From Spirochaetales bacterium (GTDB lineage Bacteria; Spirochaetota; Spirochaetia; DSM-27196; Alkalispirochaetaceae): a DNA stretch of 64,000 nt. The stretch's first letter is position 1; each line of letters starts with the position of its first letter. The translations under genes were made by a program, and so were the position numbers. The stretch is taken from contig JANQHT010000121.1 of NCBI GenBank assembly GCA_028282545.1, positions 1 to 64,000 of the forward strand. The letters are read 5' to 3'. The notes beneath the pieces were generated by a model. The model was not told the origin of the DNA and made no database searches. It saw nothing but the letters and a program-made list of their open reading frames with translations. This document shows, piece by piece, positions 51,941-61,564 of the stretch.

Positions 51941-53976
51941 TGCGCGCCCTCCAGACCGAAGAGCAGTCTTAGGTAGTCGGCGGGGCTCAGGGTCTCCTCG
52001 TAGTACAGGGCGGAACGAACCACGTTTCGAACGTAGGCCCGTGTTTCGGCAAATGGAATCGCCTCGACGAAGAGCACCGGGTGGAGATCGCCGAACTGGG
52101 CCGTCCAATCCACGGCGCGGCGGTAGCCGGCGTTGTACCCAGCGAGAACCTCCACCGGCGTCTCCAGGCGTTCGAAGAGAAAAGTCAGATAGGCGCTCCC
52201 GAGCCGGAGGTTGTCCGAGACGCCGTGGATGTCGTAGGTGTCCATTCCGATCCGGCGCGCCATATCGGCGGCGGTTCCCGGGAGCACCTGAGCGAGTCCC
52301 TGCGCGTCGGCGTGAGATTGCGCCGTCACGCGGTAATGACTCTCTTCACGAACCAGACCGTGCAGCAGTGACGGCGGAAACCCGCCCTCTTCCGACGCCG
52401 CGGCAAACTCGCCGGGGTAGAGGCGCGGATAGAGCAGGGAACGTTCGGCGGCGCGCGGACCGCGTTCGCTCTCTGCCAGGGCGATCCGGAGCAGCGTGAT
52501 TGACTCGAAATGGCTGCCCCCCTCCGCGAACCGGCGGGCCAACCGCGATACGTCGGCCGGATCGATTTCGCCGGCACCCATGGCGCGTCTGAGTTCGCGG
52601 TAGGCATCGTCGTACAGGGAGGCGTTGAGTAGCTGCTCCGATAGACGCGCAGAGGTGTCGGAAAAGCGCTGGGCGCCCCCCTCCCCCCCGGCGCTGCTAC
52701 CGGTACGGTCCGCGTCGCTACCCTCAACGAGCGAAATGGGGCGCCCCTCGATGTGCTCCGCCCAGAAGCGTTCGTACGTCCCGGCGGGTAGTGCCCGAGC
52801 GGATTCTAAGGGCACCTCCTCGCCGAAGTGGTGGAGAATCAGCTCGATCCGGGCGTGCAGACGGGAAAACTCCCGCGGAAGCGTACCGCGGACGTCCATA
52901 AGTTCCGCCACGTTCCGTTCGCGCACCAGCCGGGCAAGCTCGGAGGAGAGGAGCCGTTCGATCCGGCGGTCCCCGGCCTGTGCCGCCGCGACGCCGCCCG
53001 CCGCTGCAAGCGCCTCGGAGAGGGAGGCGCCGGCGGATAGGGCCGTTCGCACCATGCCGGACGCATCGCCGCGGACCCCGTAGGCACGCCCTGCCTCGTC
53101 GTACCGACCCGCGCGTTCCAGGACCTCCGGCGGCACGTCGCCGCGATCCCCGTACCACTCGATACCCGCCGTTGCGTCGGCGGCGCTTCCGGCGGCAAAG
53201 GCGCGCCCCGCCGTATCGAGAAACCCGGAGACGTCGCCGCCGGCGCTCACATCCTCGACCGTAGGTCGCGGGAGAGCGCGAAGGAGGCGACGCGCCTCGC
53301 CCGTTTCGCCGATCGCCGCCCGGTACGAAGCCGCGAGGAGCCGCTGTTCGACGCCCGGAAAGGCGGATAGATCACCGCGATAGAAGAGGTAGAGGTAGAG
53401 GCGCCGGTGAATATCCGAGGCTGGATACGCGAGAAACACGTCGAGGAACGCCCATTGCCACGTCTCACGGCCCAGTTCCCGTTCCGCCACCGCTCGCCAC
53501 AGGGCGGATTCGTCGTCCTCGGTGATCGTCCCCGTTGCGTCGGGAACCTCGTCGTAGCGCTCCTGCCGATAGAGCGCTTCCGCCCGGGCGCGCCCCGCGA
53601 CCTCCTCCATCCCGACCAGGGTCCGCGCCAACAGGGCCGTCTCTTCCAGCAGGAGCCACTCGGAACGCTCCCGGGCCATGTCAAAGAGCAGCTCCGCCGA
53701 GAGTCTGCTCCAGGGCTCCTCTCCGCGGGCCACATCGTCTTTGAGGATCGCGATCGCGGTGGCGCGCATGTCCAGGCTGCGGACGGAGCGCGCCAACACG
53801 TAAGGCCAGGCGGGGTCGGACCCCCGGAGTTCCGCGATCGTCTCCGGAGTGGGGTCAAAGAGCTCCGGCCGCCCCGGAAACGCCGCCGTGGACACATCCG
53901 CAGATCGGACACACCCGGAGAGTGCAACGACCAAAAAGAGTGGAACCAGGTGACGAACGGGCACGGTTCGCTTCAC
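51937..53976 (-). CDS. Soluble-lytic-transglycosylase-like lipoprotein
   Basis: A 679-residue protein with a lipoprotein signal (VRHLVPLFLVVALSGC), a long helical superhelix of TPR-like pairs (about 40-520) and a C-terminal SLT domain (about 535-679) with catalytic Glu in LVREESHYRVTAQSHADAQGLAQV and the YNAGYRRA motif. It cleaves peptidoglycan to 1,6-anhydro products; the layout is Slt70-like but lipid-anchored. The start is the GTG at 53976: its GGAGG lies at the edge of the palindromic element, so the element contributes part of the ribosome-binding site. ORF extension to 54000 would enter that element. Confidence 0.88.
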   Translation of the reverse strand: MKRTVPVRHLVPLFLVVALSGCVRSADVSTAAFPGRPELFDPTPETIAELRGSDPAWPYVLARSVRSLDMRATAIAILKDDVARGEEPWSRLSAELLFDMARERSEWLLLEETALLARTLVGMEEVAGRARAEALYRQERYDEVPDATGTITEDDESALWRAVAERELGRETWQWAFLDVFLAYPASDIHRRLYLYLFYRGDLSAFPGVEQRLLAASYRAAIGETGEARRLLRALPRPTVEDVSAGGDVSGFLDTAGRAFAAGSAADATAGIEWYGDRGDVPPEVLERAGRYDEAGRAYGVRGDASGMVRTALSAGASLSEALAAAGGVAAAQAGDRRIERLLSSELARLVRERNVAELMDVRGTLPREFSRLHARIELILHHFGEEVPLESARALPAGTYERFWAEHIEGRPISLVEGSDADRTGSSAGGEGGAQRFSDTSARLSEQLLNASLYDDAYRELRRAMGAGEIDPADVSRLARRFAEGGSHFESITLLRIALAESERGPRAAERSLLYPRLYPGEFAAASEEGGFPPSLLHGLVREESHYRVTAQSHADAQGLAQVLPGTAADMARRIGMDTYDIHGVSDNLRLGSAYLTFLFERLETPVEVLAGYNAGYRRAVDWTAQFGDLHPVLFVEAIPFAETRAYVRNVVRSALYYEETLSPADYLRLLFGLEGAQ

Positions 53977-53984
53977 GGCTGCCT

Positions 53985-54136
53985 CCGGAACAAAGAACAA
54001 AACGTTGGGCTTCGCTGCGCCGCGGATACGCGTTGTGTTCTTCCTTCCGGGCGCGCCTGGTGATGTGTTCTTTCCATCGGCAATGTGATCTCCAATGACA
54101 GAGACATAGTCGTCGGAGGGCTCGTCGCCCTCCGTC
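53985..54136. repeat. Palindromic MITE-like element, copy B
   Basis: Core 53985-54050 (66 bases) matches the reverse complement of 34457-34522 at 58 of 66 positions by hand count, without indels. Flank positions near 54080-54100 (GATCTCCAA and a preceding GGCAATGT) and a hairpin box at 54114-54136 (GGAGGGC, loop TCGTC, GCCCTCC) also correspond to copy A. It fills most of the 181-base gap between two minus-strand genes. Confidence 0.85.
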
Positions 54137-54157
54137 CATAATGAGAATTGCTAGAGG

Positions 54158-54871
54158 TCAGCGTTTGCGGCGACGCCGCGGCCAGGCAACCGCCGACAGC
54201 GGGGCAAAGGATCTGAGTTCAGGGAGCACTTCCGTCTCCAGAAGGCTGAATATCCCGAAGGTCGCCAGCGCCACCAGGCTGAGGGCGATGAGCAGTATCG
54301 CAATCAGCGCAATCCCGCTGAACGAACGCGGAGGAAGCTCCTCCTCTTCGGTATCGCCGAAATCGGACGTGTCGTCATCGTAGGCCCCGACGGTGACCTC
54401 CGAATCATAGCTCGCGTTTACGCTGTCTTCGAATCCGTCGGCGTCTATGGTGTCGCTGTCGAGATCGAAATCGGGCAGGTCGAGATCGCCCAGGTCCTCG
54501 ACACCGTCGATACCGCTGTCGATATCGGGCAAATCGTACGCTTCGCCCAGGGCTACGTCGTCGAGACTGATGGAGAGACTTTGGTACTGGCTGTCGTCTG
54601 GCGTCGAGATGCGGGCGTCAACGGTTCCGGAACCGTCACAGCCCACGACCATCACGATTTCGGCGCCATCCGTATCGTCGTCACCGAGGTCTTCGAGGAG
54701 AAGTGTGCCTACATGGCCTACTTCTTCACCGTGGCGACGCAAAAGATCGATCTGTACGTTGTTCTGGTGCTCCCGTGCCGTGGTTAGGACGAGGCGTTTC
54801 CGCGAGGGGGCGTCGTCCCCGAGAATCGGAAAGAACGATCCGTCAGCCAACTTGATACCGATTTCTGCCAT
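54158..54871 (-). CDS. Membrane protein with Hsp70-substrate-domain-like N-terminus
   Basis: A 237-residue protein. The N-terminus (KLADGSFFPILGDDAPSRKRLVLTTAREHQNNVQIDLLRR, one block) resembles the beta-sandwich substrate-binding domain of DnaK. A strongly acidic Asp/Ser-rich linker (about 105-180) leads to one transmembrane helix (GIALIAILLIALSLVALATFGIF) and a basic C-terminal tail (PRRRRKR). There is no ATPase domain. The topology (cytoplasmic SBD, C-terminal anchor) suggests a membrane-tethered client- or complex-binding protein. Starts behind AGGAG. I believe relatives are restricted to spirochaetes, which needs a search. Confidence 0.72.
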   Translation of the reverse strand: MAEIGIKLADGSFFPILGDDAPSRKRLVLTTAREHQNNVQIDLLRRHGEEVGHVGTLLLEDLGDDDTDGAEIVMVVGCDGSGTVDARISTPDDSQYQSLSISLDDVALGEAYDLPDIDSGIDGVEDLGDLDLPDFDLDSDTIDADGFEDSVNASYDSEVTVGAYDDDTSDFGDTEEEELPPRSFSGIALIAILLIALSLVALATFGIFSLLETEVLPELRSFAPLSAVAWPRRRRKR

Positions 54872-54913
54872 TCGGATGCTCCTGTTAGGAGGCTATTGTC
54901 TTTTACGGCGCTC

Positions 54914-54929
54914 TGTCAACGCGTTGACA
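54914..54929. promoter_or_regulatory. Back-to-back -35 elements in a perfect palindrome
   Basis: TGTCAACGCGTTGACA, a perfect 16-base palindrome in the 88-base gap between divergent genes, gives TTGACA on both strands. On the plus strand a -10-like TACTAA (54949-54954) follows after 19 bases and only five bases before the ATG at 54960. It could also be an operator. Confidence 0.5.
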
Positions 54930-54959
54930 TGACCTCCGGCAGGCCGAATACTAAAGTGC

Positions 54960-56309
54960 ATGGGAACGTCCGTGACAGCACTCGTCGCTGCATCCGCCGT
55001 TCTCGCCGTACTTGTCGGCGGGGTTTTTACCGTATACCTGCTGCGCAACCGGAAGTCAAAGGACAAACCGGCCCGGCGCGACCGCAACTCCGTCATCAAG
55101 GATGCGAATCGGCAGCTCGCGCAGAACCCGAAGGATCACCGGGCACTCGGGGCGCTGGCGGATCTCTATTTCGACGAGCGGGCCTGGGACAAGGCGATCA
55201 AGCTCTATCGCGTTCTCCAGGATCTGTCGGCGACGAACAACAACATCGACGGCTGGTTCGTCACGATGCGCTACGGCCTGTGTGCGATGCAGTTACGGCA
55301 GTTTGCGGAGGCGTACAAGGCGCTTGTCATTGCCCGATCGATGAAAAACGAGGCGTTCGAAATCAACTACAACTTGGGTTTCCTGGAATACAAACGGGGG
55401 AACGTGGACCGGGCGATTCAACTGCTCCGGGAAGCGAACGAGGCGCAGCCGGACCATATTCCTACCCAGCGCTACCTGGGACGAGCGCGATTCAAACAGA
55501 AGCGGTACCGGGAGGCACTGGAGATGCTTCGCCGCGTGGTGGATGCGGAACCGGAGGACAGGGAGTCTCTGCTCTACGTTGCCCAGAGTCACTTCGAATT
55601 GGGCCGGAGCGATCAGGCGCTCCAGATCTTTGCTCATCTACGCCCCGATCCGGTCCTGGGAGCCCACGCTTCGCTCTACACCGGTACCATTCGCACCAAG
55701 AAACGTGAGTACGACCAAGCGATCATGGACTTCGAGATCGGGTTACGACACGAAAACACCCGGCCGGAGATCACGGTCGAACTACGATACCGCCTGGCAA
55801 CGGCCTACCTGGAAAAACAGGAGATCGGGAAAGCGCTGCAGCAGCTTACCGAAATCCAGGACCTGAACCCCGACTACAAGGATGTTCGCGACCAAATCAG
55901 CCGACTGCAGGAGTTGAACAGCAACCGCCATCTCCAGACGTATATGATGGCCCCCGCCTCGGGGTTTGTTGCGCTCTGCAGGCGGATGGTCCCGACATTT
56001 CATCAGAACGCGATCATCAAGATCACCGACGTAGCGGTAACCAAGAAGGAGTACGCCGACATCCTGGCCGACGTGAGTACGCCGAAGTGGGAAGATGTGA
56101 TTCTGTTCCGGTTCATTCGTGGAACCGGTTCGGTGGGCGAACTTATGCTGCGCGAGCTGAACTCCCGCATCAAGGAGGTGCGCGCCGGGCGGGGCTACTG
56201 TGTCACCGCCGGTGAGTTCTCGGACAGCGCAAAGGCGTTTGTCGAGGCGCGCCTTATCGACCTGCTCGGGAAGAAGGAGCTTCTCAAGATCCTGAACAAG
56301 GTAGAGTAG
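54960..56309 (+). CDS. Membrane-anchored TPR protein with Mrr-like C-terminal domain
   Basis: A 449-residue protein: N-terminal anchor (VTALVAASAVLAVLVGGVFTVYLL), basic stretch, then about eight tetratricopeptide repeats (45-310; e.g. ALGALADLYFDERAWDKAIKLYRVL, AHASLYTGTIRTKKREYDQAIMDFEIGL) and a C-terminal domain (335-449) whose end ([36 protein letters not shown]) resembles Mrr/restriction-endonuclease-like folds (vTtggFs.sA...I.LidG..L). The catalytic D-ExK/QxK signature is not evident, so it may be a non-catalytic fold. No Shine-Dalgarno at the ATG. Its tail overlaps rsmG by 26 bases. Confidence 0.75.
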   Translation: MGTSVTALVAASAVLAVLVGGVFTVYLLRNRKSKDKPARRDRNSVIKDANRQLAQNPKDHRALGALADLYFDERAWDKAIKLYRVLQDLSATNNNIDGWFVTMRYGLCAMQLRQFAEAYKALVIARSMKNEAFEINYNLGFLEYKRGNVDRAIQLLREANEAQPDHIPTQRYLGRARFKQKRYREALEMLRRVVDAEPEDRESLLYVAQSHFELGRSDQALQIFAHLRPDPVLGAHASLYTGTIRTKKREYDQAIMDFEIGLRHENTRPEITVELRYRLATAYLEKQEIGKALQQLTEIQDLNPDYKDVRDQISRLQELNSNRHLQTYMMAPASGFVALCRRMVPTFHQNAIIKITDVAVTKKEYADILADVSTPKWEDVILFRFIRGTGSVGELMLRELNSRIKEVRAGRGYCVTAGEFSDSAKAFVEARLIDLLGKKELLKILNKVE

Positions 56310-56973
56310 CGCGAAAGAGGGAGCGATCGCCCAAGTGCGGGACCGTGGGCAGCTCGACCGCACGCCCCCCGGGGAACGTACGAACGAGCGCATCCGCGAT
56401 TTCACTTCCCTGGTACACAAGGATCGCACTCCCCGGTGGAAAGGTCGCTACCACATCGCGAACCACCCCTTCCGTGAGTGGACTCAGCGCACGAAAGGTG
56501 ACGATCGCCGGAGCATCGGCACGCACCGACAGGGTCGTGAAATCAACATCATCTACAACTACGCCGTCCAGAGCAAGATCGCGCAGGATGTACCGGAGGA
56601 ACGAGACTCGACGCGCGCCGCGCTCCACCAGGTGAAACGAATCCGCTCCTCCGCCGGGAAGCGACTTCAGCGCGATCGATAGGGGAATACCCGGTAGTCC
56701 GGGCCCGCTCCCGAGGTCGTAGACGTCGACCCGTTGTGCGCCGCCGGCGCGCATGCGACGGATCTCCCCGTCAAAGAGGGGTACCGGGAGGAGCGAATCG
56801 ACCACGTGACGGCGAAGAACGATTTCCGGGGAGCTTCCGTCGCGGTGCGAAAAGAAGCGGTGTGACCGGTTCCACTCGAAGAGGCGCGCCGCGTACGCCG
56901 TCAAGAGCGGCGCGCTGTCGGGGCCGACCCCAAGCGTTGCGAGGAGTTCCCGCAGTTCCCCTTCGTCTCTCAT
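56284..56973 (-). CDS. rsmG: 16S rRNA (guanine-527-N7) methyltransferase
   Basis: A 229-residue AdoMet-dependent methyltransferase (GidB). [18 protein letters not shown] is the AdoMet-binding loop, [12 protein letters not shown] and [12 protein letters not shown] are further family blocks. It methylates G527 of 16S rRNA, and its loss gives low-level streptomycin resistance in other bacteria. The ATG overlaps the mnmG stop (ATGA), the classical gid order. Confidence 0.92.
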   Translation of the reverse strand: MRDEGELRELLATLGVGPDSAPLLTAYAARLFEWNRSHRFFSHRDGSSPEIVLRRHVVDSLLPVPLFDGEIRRMRAGGAQRVDVYDLGSGPGLPGIPLSIALKSLPGGGADSFHLVERGARRVSFLRYILRDLALDGVVVDDVDFTTLSVRADAPAIVTFRALSPLTEGVVRDVVATFPPGSAILVYQGSEIADALVRTFPGGRAVELPTVPHLGDRSLFRATLPCSGS

Positions 56974-58826
56974 GCCGCCGGCGACGGCCGACCGAGCACG
57001 ACCATCAGGACAGTGATGTCGGAGGTTCGCACGCCGCTGACGCGAGACGCCTGGCCTATCGAGAGTGGGCGGATATGCTTGAGCTTCTCCCGCGTCTCAT
57101 TGGAGATTCCCGTCACCGCGTCGTAATCGAAGTTGTCGGGAATCCGCATCGATTCCAGTCGATGAAACCGGCTCACCTGGCGTTGCTCGCGGGCAACGTA
57201 CCCTTCGTACTTGACGTCCAGTTCGATCTGACGGAGCCACTCCCCGGACAAGCCGCCGAGCCCGCTCTCCCCGAGGCGGGCGAGCGTGTCGATCGTCACT
57301 TCCGGGCTGCGCAGGGCGTGATCAAAGGCCTTCCCGATGTGCGGGCCAAGCGCTGCTTCCTGTCGGAGGTCCCTCTCGTTGATAAAACGTCGGCGCAGGG
57401 CGCCGCGGGCCGCTTCGATCGCCGCTCGTTTCTCCACAAACGCGTCGTACCGGCCCCGTCCGACCAACCCCGCCTCGTACCCGCGTTCCCGCAGACGCAT
57501 GTCGCTCGAATCGGCCCGGAGGTTCATCCGGTGCTCGGCGCGAGAGGTGAACATCCGGTAGGGTTCTTCCGTTCCCAGTGTCACCAGATCGTCGATCAGG
57601 ACGCCGATGTACGCTTCCGACCGGGACAGAACGAACGGTTCGCGTCCATCCAGGGCGTGGGACGCGTTGATCCCCGCAACCAGTCCCTGGGCAGCGGCCT
57701 CCTCGTACCCACTGGTTCCGTTGGTTTGCCCTGCCACGTAGAGGCCGCGAACGCCCTTGGTTTCCAGCGTCGGGAGCAACCGCCGTGCATCGATAAAATC
57801 GTACTCGACGGCGTATCCCGGCCGCAGCATCTCCGCTTCTTCCAGGCCCGGGATCGTGCGAATAAACGTTTCCTGGACATCTTCCGGGAGAGAACTCGAA
57901 ATGCCGTTTAAGTACATCTCCTGCGTACTCAGTCCCTCAGGTTCGATGAAGATCTGGTGTCGCTTCCGGTCGGGGAATTTCACGACCTTGTCCTCGATGC
58001 TCGGACAGTAGCGCGGACCGTTCCCGACGATTCGACCGGAATAGAGGGGCGAGCGCGAGATGTTCGCTTCGATCACCCGGTGCGTCTCTTCGGTCGTAAA
58101 GGTGATGTAACACTCGACTTGGTCCCGTTCTACCGAACGGTTCGAAAATGAGAAGGGTGCGATCTCCCGGTCTCCAAACTGCTCTTCCACGCGGGAAAAG
58201 TCGATCGAACGGCGGTGAATTCGGGCGGGTGTCCCGGTCTTCATGCGTCCGGTACGGAAACCGAGGCGCGTAAAGGCCGTCTCCAGTCCGCGTGCCGACG
58301 GCTCGGCAATCCGGCCCGCTTCCGCGGTGTACTCACCGATGAAGATACGGCCGTTGAGGAAGGTGCCGGTGGTAACCACCACGGCAGGCGCCTCGATGCG
58401 CCTGCCGCGCTCAGTCACCACACCGGTAATGCGATCGCCGTTATCCGTTGTCAAGAGATCGACAACGGTGTCCTGGAGCAGGTGTACGTTCTTCTCATTC
58501 TCGAGAACCGCTTTGGCTCGAACGTGGTACGCCAGCTTGTCGGCCTGGGCGCGAGGGGCCTGTACCGCGGGACCGCGGCTCCGGTTGAGAACGCGAAACT
58601 GGATCATCGTGTCGTCGACGATCCGCCCCATCTCGCCGCCCAGGGCATCGATCTCCCGGACCATGTTTCCCTTGGCGAGCCCTCCCACGGCAGGATTGCA
58701 ACTGAGGCGGCCGATCGTGTCGAGATTCTGCGTGACCATGATGACCGCACGGCCCATGCGCGCAATGGCGAGCGCGGCCTCGATACCGGCGTGGCCGCCG
58801 CCTACCACGACTGCGTCTATCTTCAT
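56970..58826 (-). CDS. mnmG: tRNA U34 carboxymethylaminomethyl-modifying enzyme, FAD subunit
   Basis: A 618-residue flavoprotein (GidA) with the FAD-binding [39 protein letters not shown] block, TTGTFLNG, and the [27 protein letters not shown] block. With MnmE it installs the cmnm5 group at the tRNA wobble uridine. It lies three bases downstream of mnmE; the complex partners are therefore co-expressed. Confidence 0.96.
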   Translation of the reverse strand: MKIDAVVVGGGHAGIEAALAIARMGRAVIMVTQNLDTIGRLSCNPAVGGLAKGNMVREIDALGGEMGRIVDDTMIQFRVLNRSRGPAVQAPRAQADKLAYHVRAKAVLENEKNVHLLQDTVVDLLTTDNGDRITGVVTERGRRIEAPAVVVTTGTFLNGRIFIGEYTAEAGRIAEPSARGLETAFTRLGFRTGRMKTGTPARIHRRSIDFSRVEEQFGDREIAPFSFSNRSVERDQVECYITFTTEETHRVIEANISRSPLYSGRIVGNGPRYCPSIEDKVVKFPDRKRHQIFIEPEGLSTQEMYLNGISSSLPEDVQETFIRTIPGLEEAEMLRPGYAVEYDFIDARRLLPTLETKGVRGLYVAGQTNGTSGYEEAAAQGLVAGINASHALDGREPFVLSRSEAYIGVLIDDLVTLGTEEPYRMFTSRAEHRMNLRADSSDMRLRERGYEAGLVGRGRYDAFVEKRAAIEAARGALRRRFINERDLRQEAALGPHIGKAFDHALRSPEVTIDTLARLGESGLGGLSGEWLRQIELDVKYEGYVAREQRQVSRFHRLESMRIPDNFDYDAVTGISNETREKLKHIRPLSIGQASRVSGVRTSDITVLMVVLGRPSPAA

Positions 58827-58829
58827 TCT

Positions 58830-60173
58830 CTATTTCCCAAGGCAGAAGGTGCCGAACACGGCGTCCAGGATGTCCGCCGACGTCACCTCGCCCGTAATTT
58901 CACCCAAAGCGTGGATTGCATCCTGCACGTCGAGCGAAATCGCGTCAACGGGGACACCCCGGTCAACGCCGGTGAGCACTTCGCCGAGCGCAGATGACGC
59001 CCGCTCCAGGAGCTGCTTCTGCCGGAGCGAGTCGATCACCGTTGTGACCGCCCGATCCGCCTCAGGAACGAGGCGTTCGCCAATCGCGGTGACCAGCTCC
59101 GCGAACCCCTGGGCGGTCACGGAACTGACGGCGAGGTACCCCTCGGGCGGCGGGGCGCACCGGGGATCGTCGCTCTTGGTCCATACGCGTATGAGTCGCT
59201 GCGGATCGATGTCGGGGAGGTCCTCCCCGGGATCGAGGCCACCACGGCCGTCCACGAGGTAGAGCACGAGGTCCGCGTGACGAATCAGCCGGCGCGTTCG
59301 TTCGATACCCTCCGACTCGATCGCCTCCCGGGTGTCGCGGAGGCCCGCGGTATCCACAAGGCGGACCGGGACACCCTCCAGTTCCAGGGTGCTCTCGATG
59401 TAGTCGCGGGTCGTCCCGGGCTCCGGCGAAACGATAGCGCGCTCCTGTTTCAGGAACACGTTGTACAGCGACGATTTTCCCGCGTTCGTCCGGCCCGCAA
59501 GCGCTATGGTGGCGCCCTGGTCATAGAGCCGCCCGACCCGGTAGGTTGCAACCAGCGCGTCCACGTCGTTCCGCGCTTCGACGATCGTTTCAATCGGGAT
59601 GGGAACCTCACCGGTATCCTCTTCGGGGTAGTCGATCTGGACGGCCAGGTTGGCCATGATCGCGACGAGCCGGTCCTTGGCGGCGGAGATCCTCCGGTAG
59701 ACGCTTCCCTCCAACCGGTCCAGGGCGCGCGCGTGGGCGGCGCCCGTCTGCGATGTGACCACTTCGTGCACCGCCTCAGCACGGGTGAGGTCGAGTTTGC
59801 CCGCGACAAAAGCGCGCATGGTGAATTCGCCGGGATCGGCGGGCCGCATACCCGCACCGTACAGCGCCGCCAGCAGACGTTGGACACCGGGAACGCTCCC
59901 GTGGCAAAAGACCTCCACCATGTCTTCCCCGGTGTAACTTTGCGGCGCCCGGTAGACGGCCAGGACCACCTCGTCCAGAGTCGACCCGTCCGGTTCAACG
60001 AGGTACGTATGGACCATTGAGTAACCTGACGCGCTCAGAACGCGTTCGGGGTGTGCGGCGAGACGCGAAGTGATATCGATAGCCTCGGGTCCGCTTGTCC
60101 GAATGACCGCCAGGGCGGCCGTACCAAATGCGGTTGCCTGGGCAGCGATCGTGTCGGAGGCTGCGGAAATCAC
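58830..60173 (-). CDS. mnmE: tRNA-modification GTPase
   Basis: A 447-residue G protein (TrmE): N-terminal tetrahydrofolate-binding domain (1-115, QSYTGEDMVEVFCHGS), helical domain, inserted GTPase (G1 LAGRTNAGKSSL, G2/G3 TTRDYIES and VDTAGLRDTREAIE, G4 VWTKSDD) and the C-terminal CLGK (family C(I/L)GK), whose Cys is needed for modification chemistry. It partners MnmG. The ATG overlaps the stop of the preceding lipoprotein gene (ATGA). Confidence 0.96.
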   Translation of the reverse strand: MISAASDTIAAQATAFGTAALAVIRTSGPEAIDITSRLAAHPERVLSASGYSMVHTYLVEPDGSTLDEVVLAVYRAPQSYTGEDMVEVFCHGSVPGVQRLLAALYGAGMRPADPGEFTMRAFVAGKLDLTRAEAVHEVVTSQTGAAHARALDRLEGSVYRRISAAKDRLVAIMANLAVQIDYPEEDTGEVPIPIETIVEARNDVDALVATYRVGRLYDQGATIALAGRTNAGKSSLYNVFLKQERAIVSPEPGTTRDYIESTLELEGVPVRLVDTAGLRDTREAIESEGIERTRRLIRHADLVLYLVDGRGGLDPGEDLPDIDPQRLIRVWTKSDDPRCAPPPEGYLAVSSVTAQGFAELVTAIGERLVPEADRAVTTVIDSLRQKQLLERASSALGEVLTGVDRGVPVDAISLDVQDAIHALGEITGEVTSADILDAVFGTFCLGK

Positions 60174-61561
60174 GGGAGGAGACTCACAACCTCTGCGGCG
60201 AGTTTCTCACCGGCCGCCTGGAAGGCGGCGCGGATCGAACCGCGTGAATCGTTCCCGCGGGCGCTACCGCTCACGGTCACGTCCAGCAGGTTGCGGTCAC
60301 TGCGAAGGTCAAGAACACTGGCTTCCAAGGAAACGCGAACAAGATATCCGTCGTCTTCCTGGAAGTCGACGATCCACGCCTTGCCGACGATCGCCCGGTC
60401 AACCGCCGCGAGCAGCTCAAAAGGGAGCATCTCGTAGACATCGCTCGCAACAATCCTCCGGGCTTCGAGGATCCGCTCCTGTTGCTCCTGGGCGAGTTCG
60501 GCTCGCTGAACATCGAAGGCTTCGCCCGCCAGGCGCCTGACGATCGCCCCGGAGGTCTGATCGGTCGAGATCGGGTTTTGGACGATATCGGCGTCGACCA
60601 CGACCACGGCGGTAGGGACGGTGGCGGCAGAGGAAGACGCCAGAACGGTGATCTCCCGTTGGAGGGCGGTACGAACCGCGTCCAGAACCGCGTCGTTCGC
60701 CCCGTCGGCAGAGGCTGCGGTTAGGGCGTCGCGAAGGAACTCCGGCTCGACGATCAATCGGTGCTCGCCCACGCGTTCCGGCGGAACGATTCGAACGGTT
60801 TGCGTTTCAACGCCGACGACCACCCGTGTATGTTCGATGGGCGTTCCGCTCCGGGAGTAGCTTTTGGGATAGACCACCACCAACCGCTCCGGCGCATCCG
60901 TTTCGAGACGTACCGTCACCCGGAGTTCCTCCAGGGCTCCCAGGCGATACTCCAGGTCATCCGGTACAACGTCCAGCGAAACGCGTCGCGCCTGGCGAAC
61001 GATATCTTCGGGACTAACGGCGCCGGCGGCCCCTTCACCCAACATCGCGAGGTCGTACCGGACGCGCTGAAGCGGCAAAAGGGTCTGCCGGTTCACTCCC
61101 GTCGAAGGGGGTTCGGCCGGGATTACCACGGCGCGGGCGATGTCACGGGCGTCCGCCTGGACAAGGGCGGCGTCAAGGCGAAACAGGAGGTACACTTCGT
61201 AGGTTTCATCTATCCTCCGAGAGAATCGATCCTCCTCGAACACGGACGAACCGGGGTCGCGGCGACGCGCGGTGATTCGCTCCGTGGCGACGTCGAGCAG
61301 GAAATCGCCGGCGTCCCCTTCCGGCGCCGCCACGGCCGCGTAACGGGCCGCGAGCTGAAGCGCGGCGTCATCAAGTGCACGCGATTCCGCCCCGCCGGGC
61401 GAGGCGCCGCGCCCGTAGGCAACGAGATACACATCGTCGTCCGGCGCGGTCGGTACCGTGGAGATCCAACCGGGCGCAACCGTTTGCTCAGTGACGCAGG
61501 AAACGGAGACGAGGACGCCGAGAAGAGCGAGAATGGAAACGAATTGCGTGGACCGTTTCAC
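60170..61561 (-). CDS. LPP20-like envelope lipoprotein
   Basis: A 463-residue lipoprotein with lipobox VSVSC (Cys22). Residues 40-140 resemble the LPP20/FlgT-N module (DVYLVAYGRGASPGGAESRALDDAALQLAARYAA; YEVYLLFRLD near its end). The remainder contains a possible second CsgG/LPP20-type region (VVVDADIVQNP; RRIVASDVYEMLPFELLAAVD) and a final beta-rich segment (DGYLVRVSLEASVLDL). The function is unknown; such proteins often assist envelope assembly. It forms an operon with the 61565 lipoprotein upstream and mnmE downstream. Confidence 0.75.
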   Translation of the reverse strand: MKRSTQFVSILALLGVLVSVSCVTEQTVAPGWISTVPTAPDDDVYLVAYGRGASPGGAESRALDDAALQLAARYAAVAAPEGDAGDFLLDVATERITARRRDPGSSVFEEDRFSRRIDETYEVYLLFRLDAALVQADARDIARAVVIPAEPPSTGVNRQTLLPLQRVRYDLAMLGEGAAGAVSPEDIVRQARRVSLDVVPDDLEYRLGALEELRVTVRLETDAPERLVVVYPKSYSRSGTPIEHTRVVVGVETQTVRIVPPERVGEHRLIVEPEFLRDALTAASADGANDAVLDAVRTALQREITVLASSSAATVPTAVVVVDADIVQNPISTDQTSGAIVRRLAGEAFDVQRAELAQEQQERILEARRIVASDVYEMLPFELLAAVDRAIVGKAWIVDFQEDDGYLVRVSLEASVLDLRSDRNLLDVTVSGSARGNDSRGSIRAAFQAAGEKLAAEVVSLLP

Positions 61562-61564
61562 CGC

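Noticed and set aside
54960-56309. Calling the TPR protein a restriction endonuclease
   Set aside because: The C-terminal end resembles the Mrr fold but I cannot find the catalytic D...ExK/QxK residues, so nuclease activity is not claimed.
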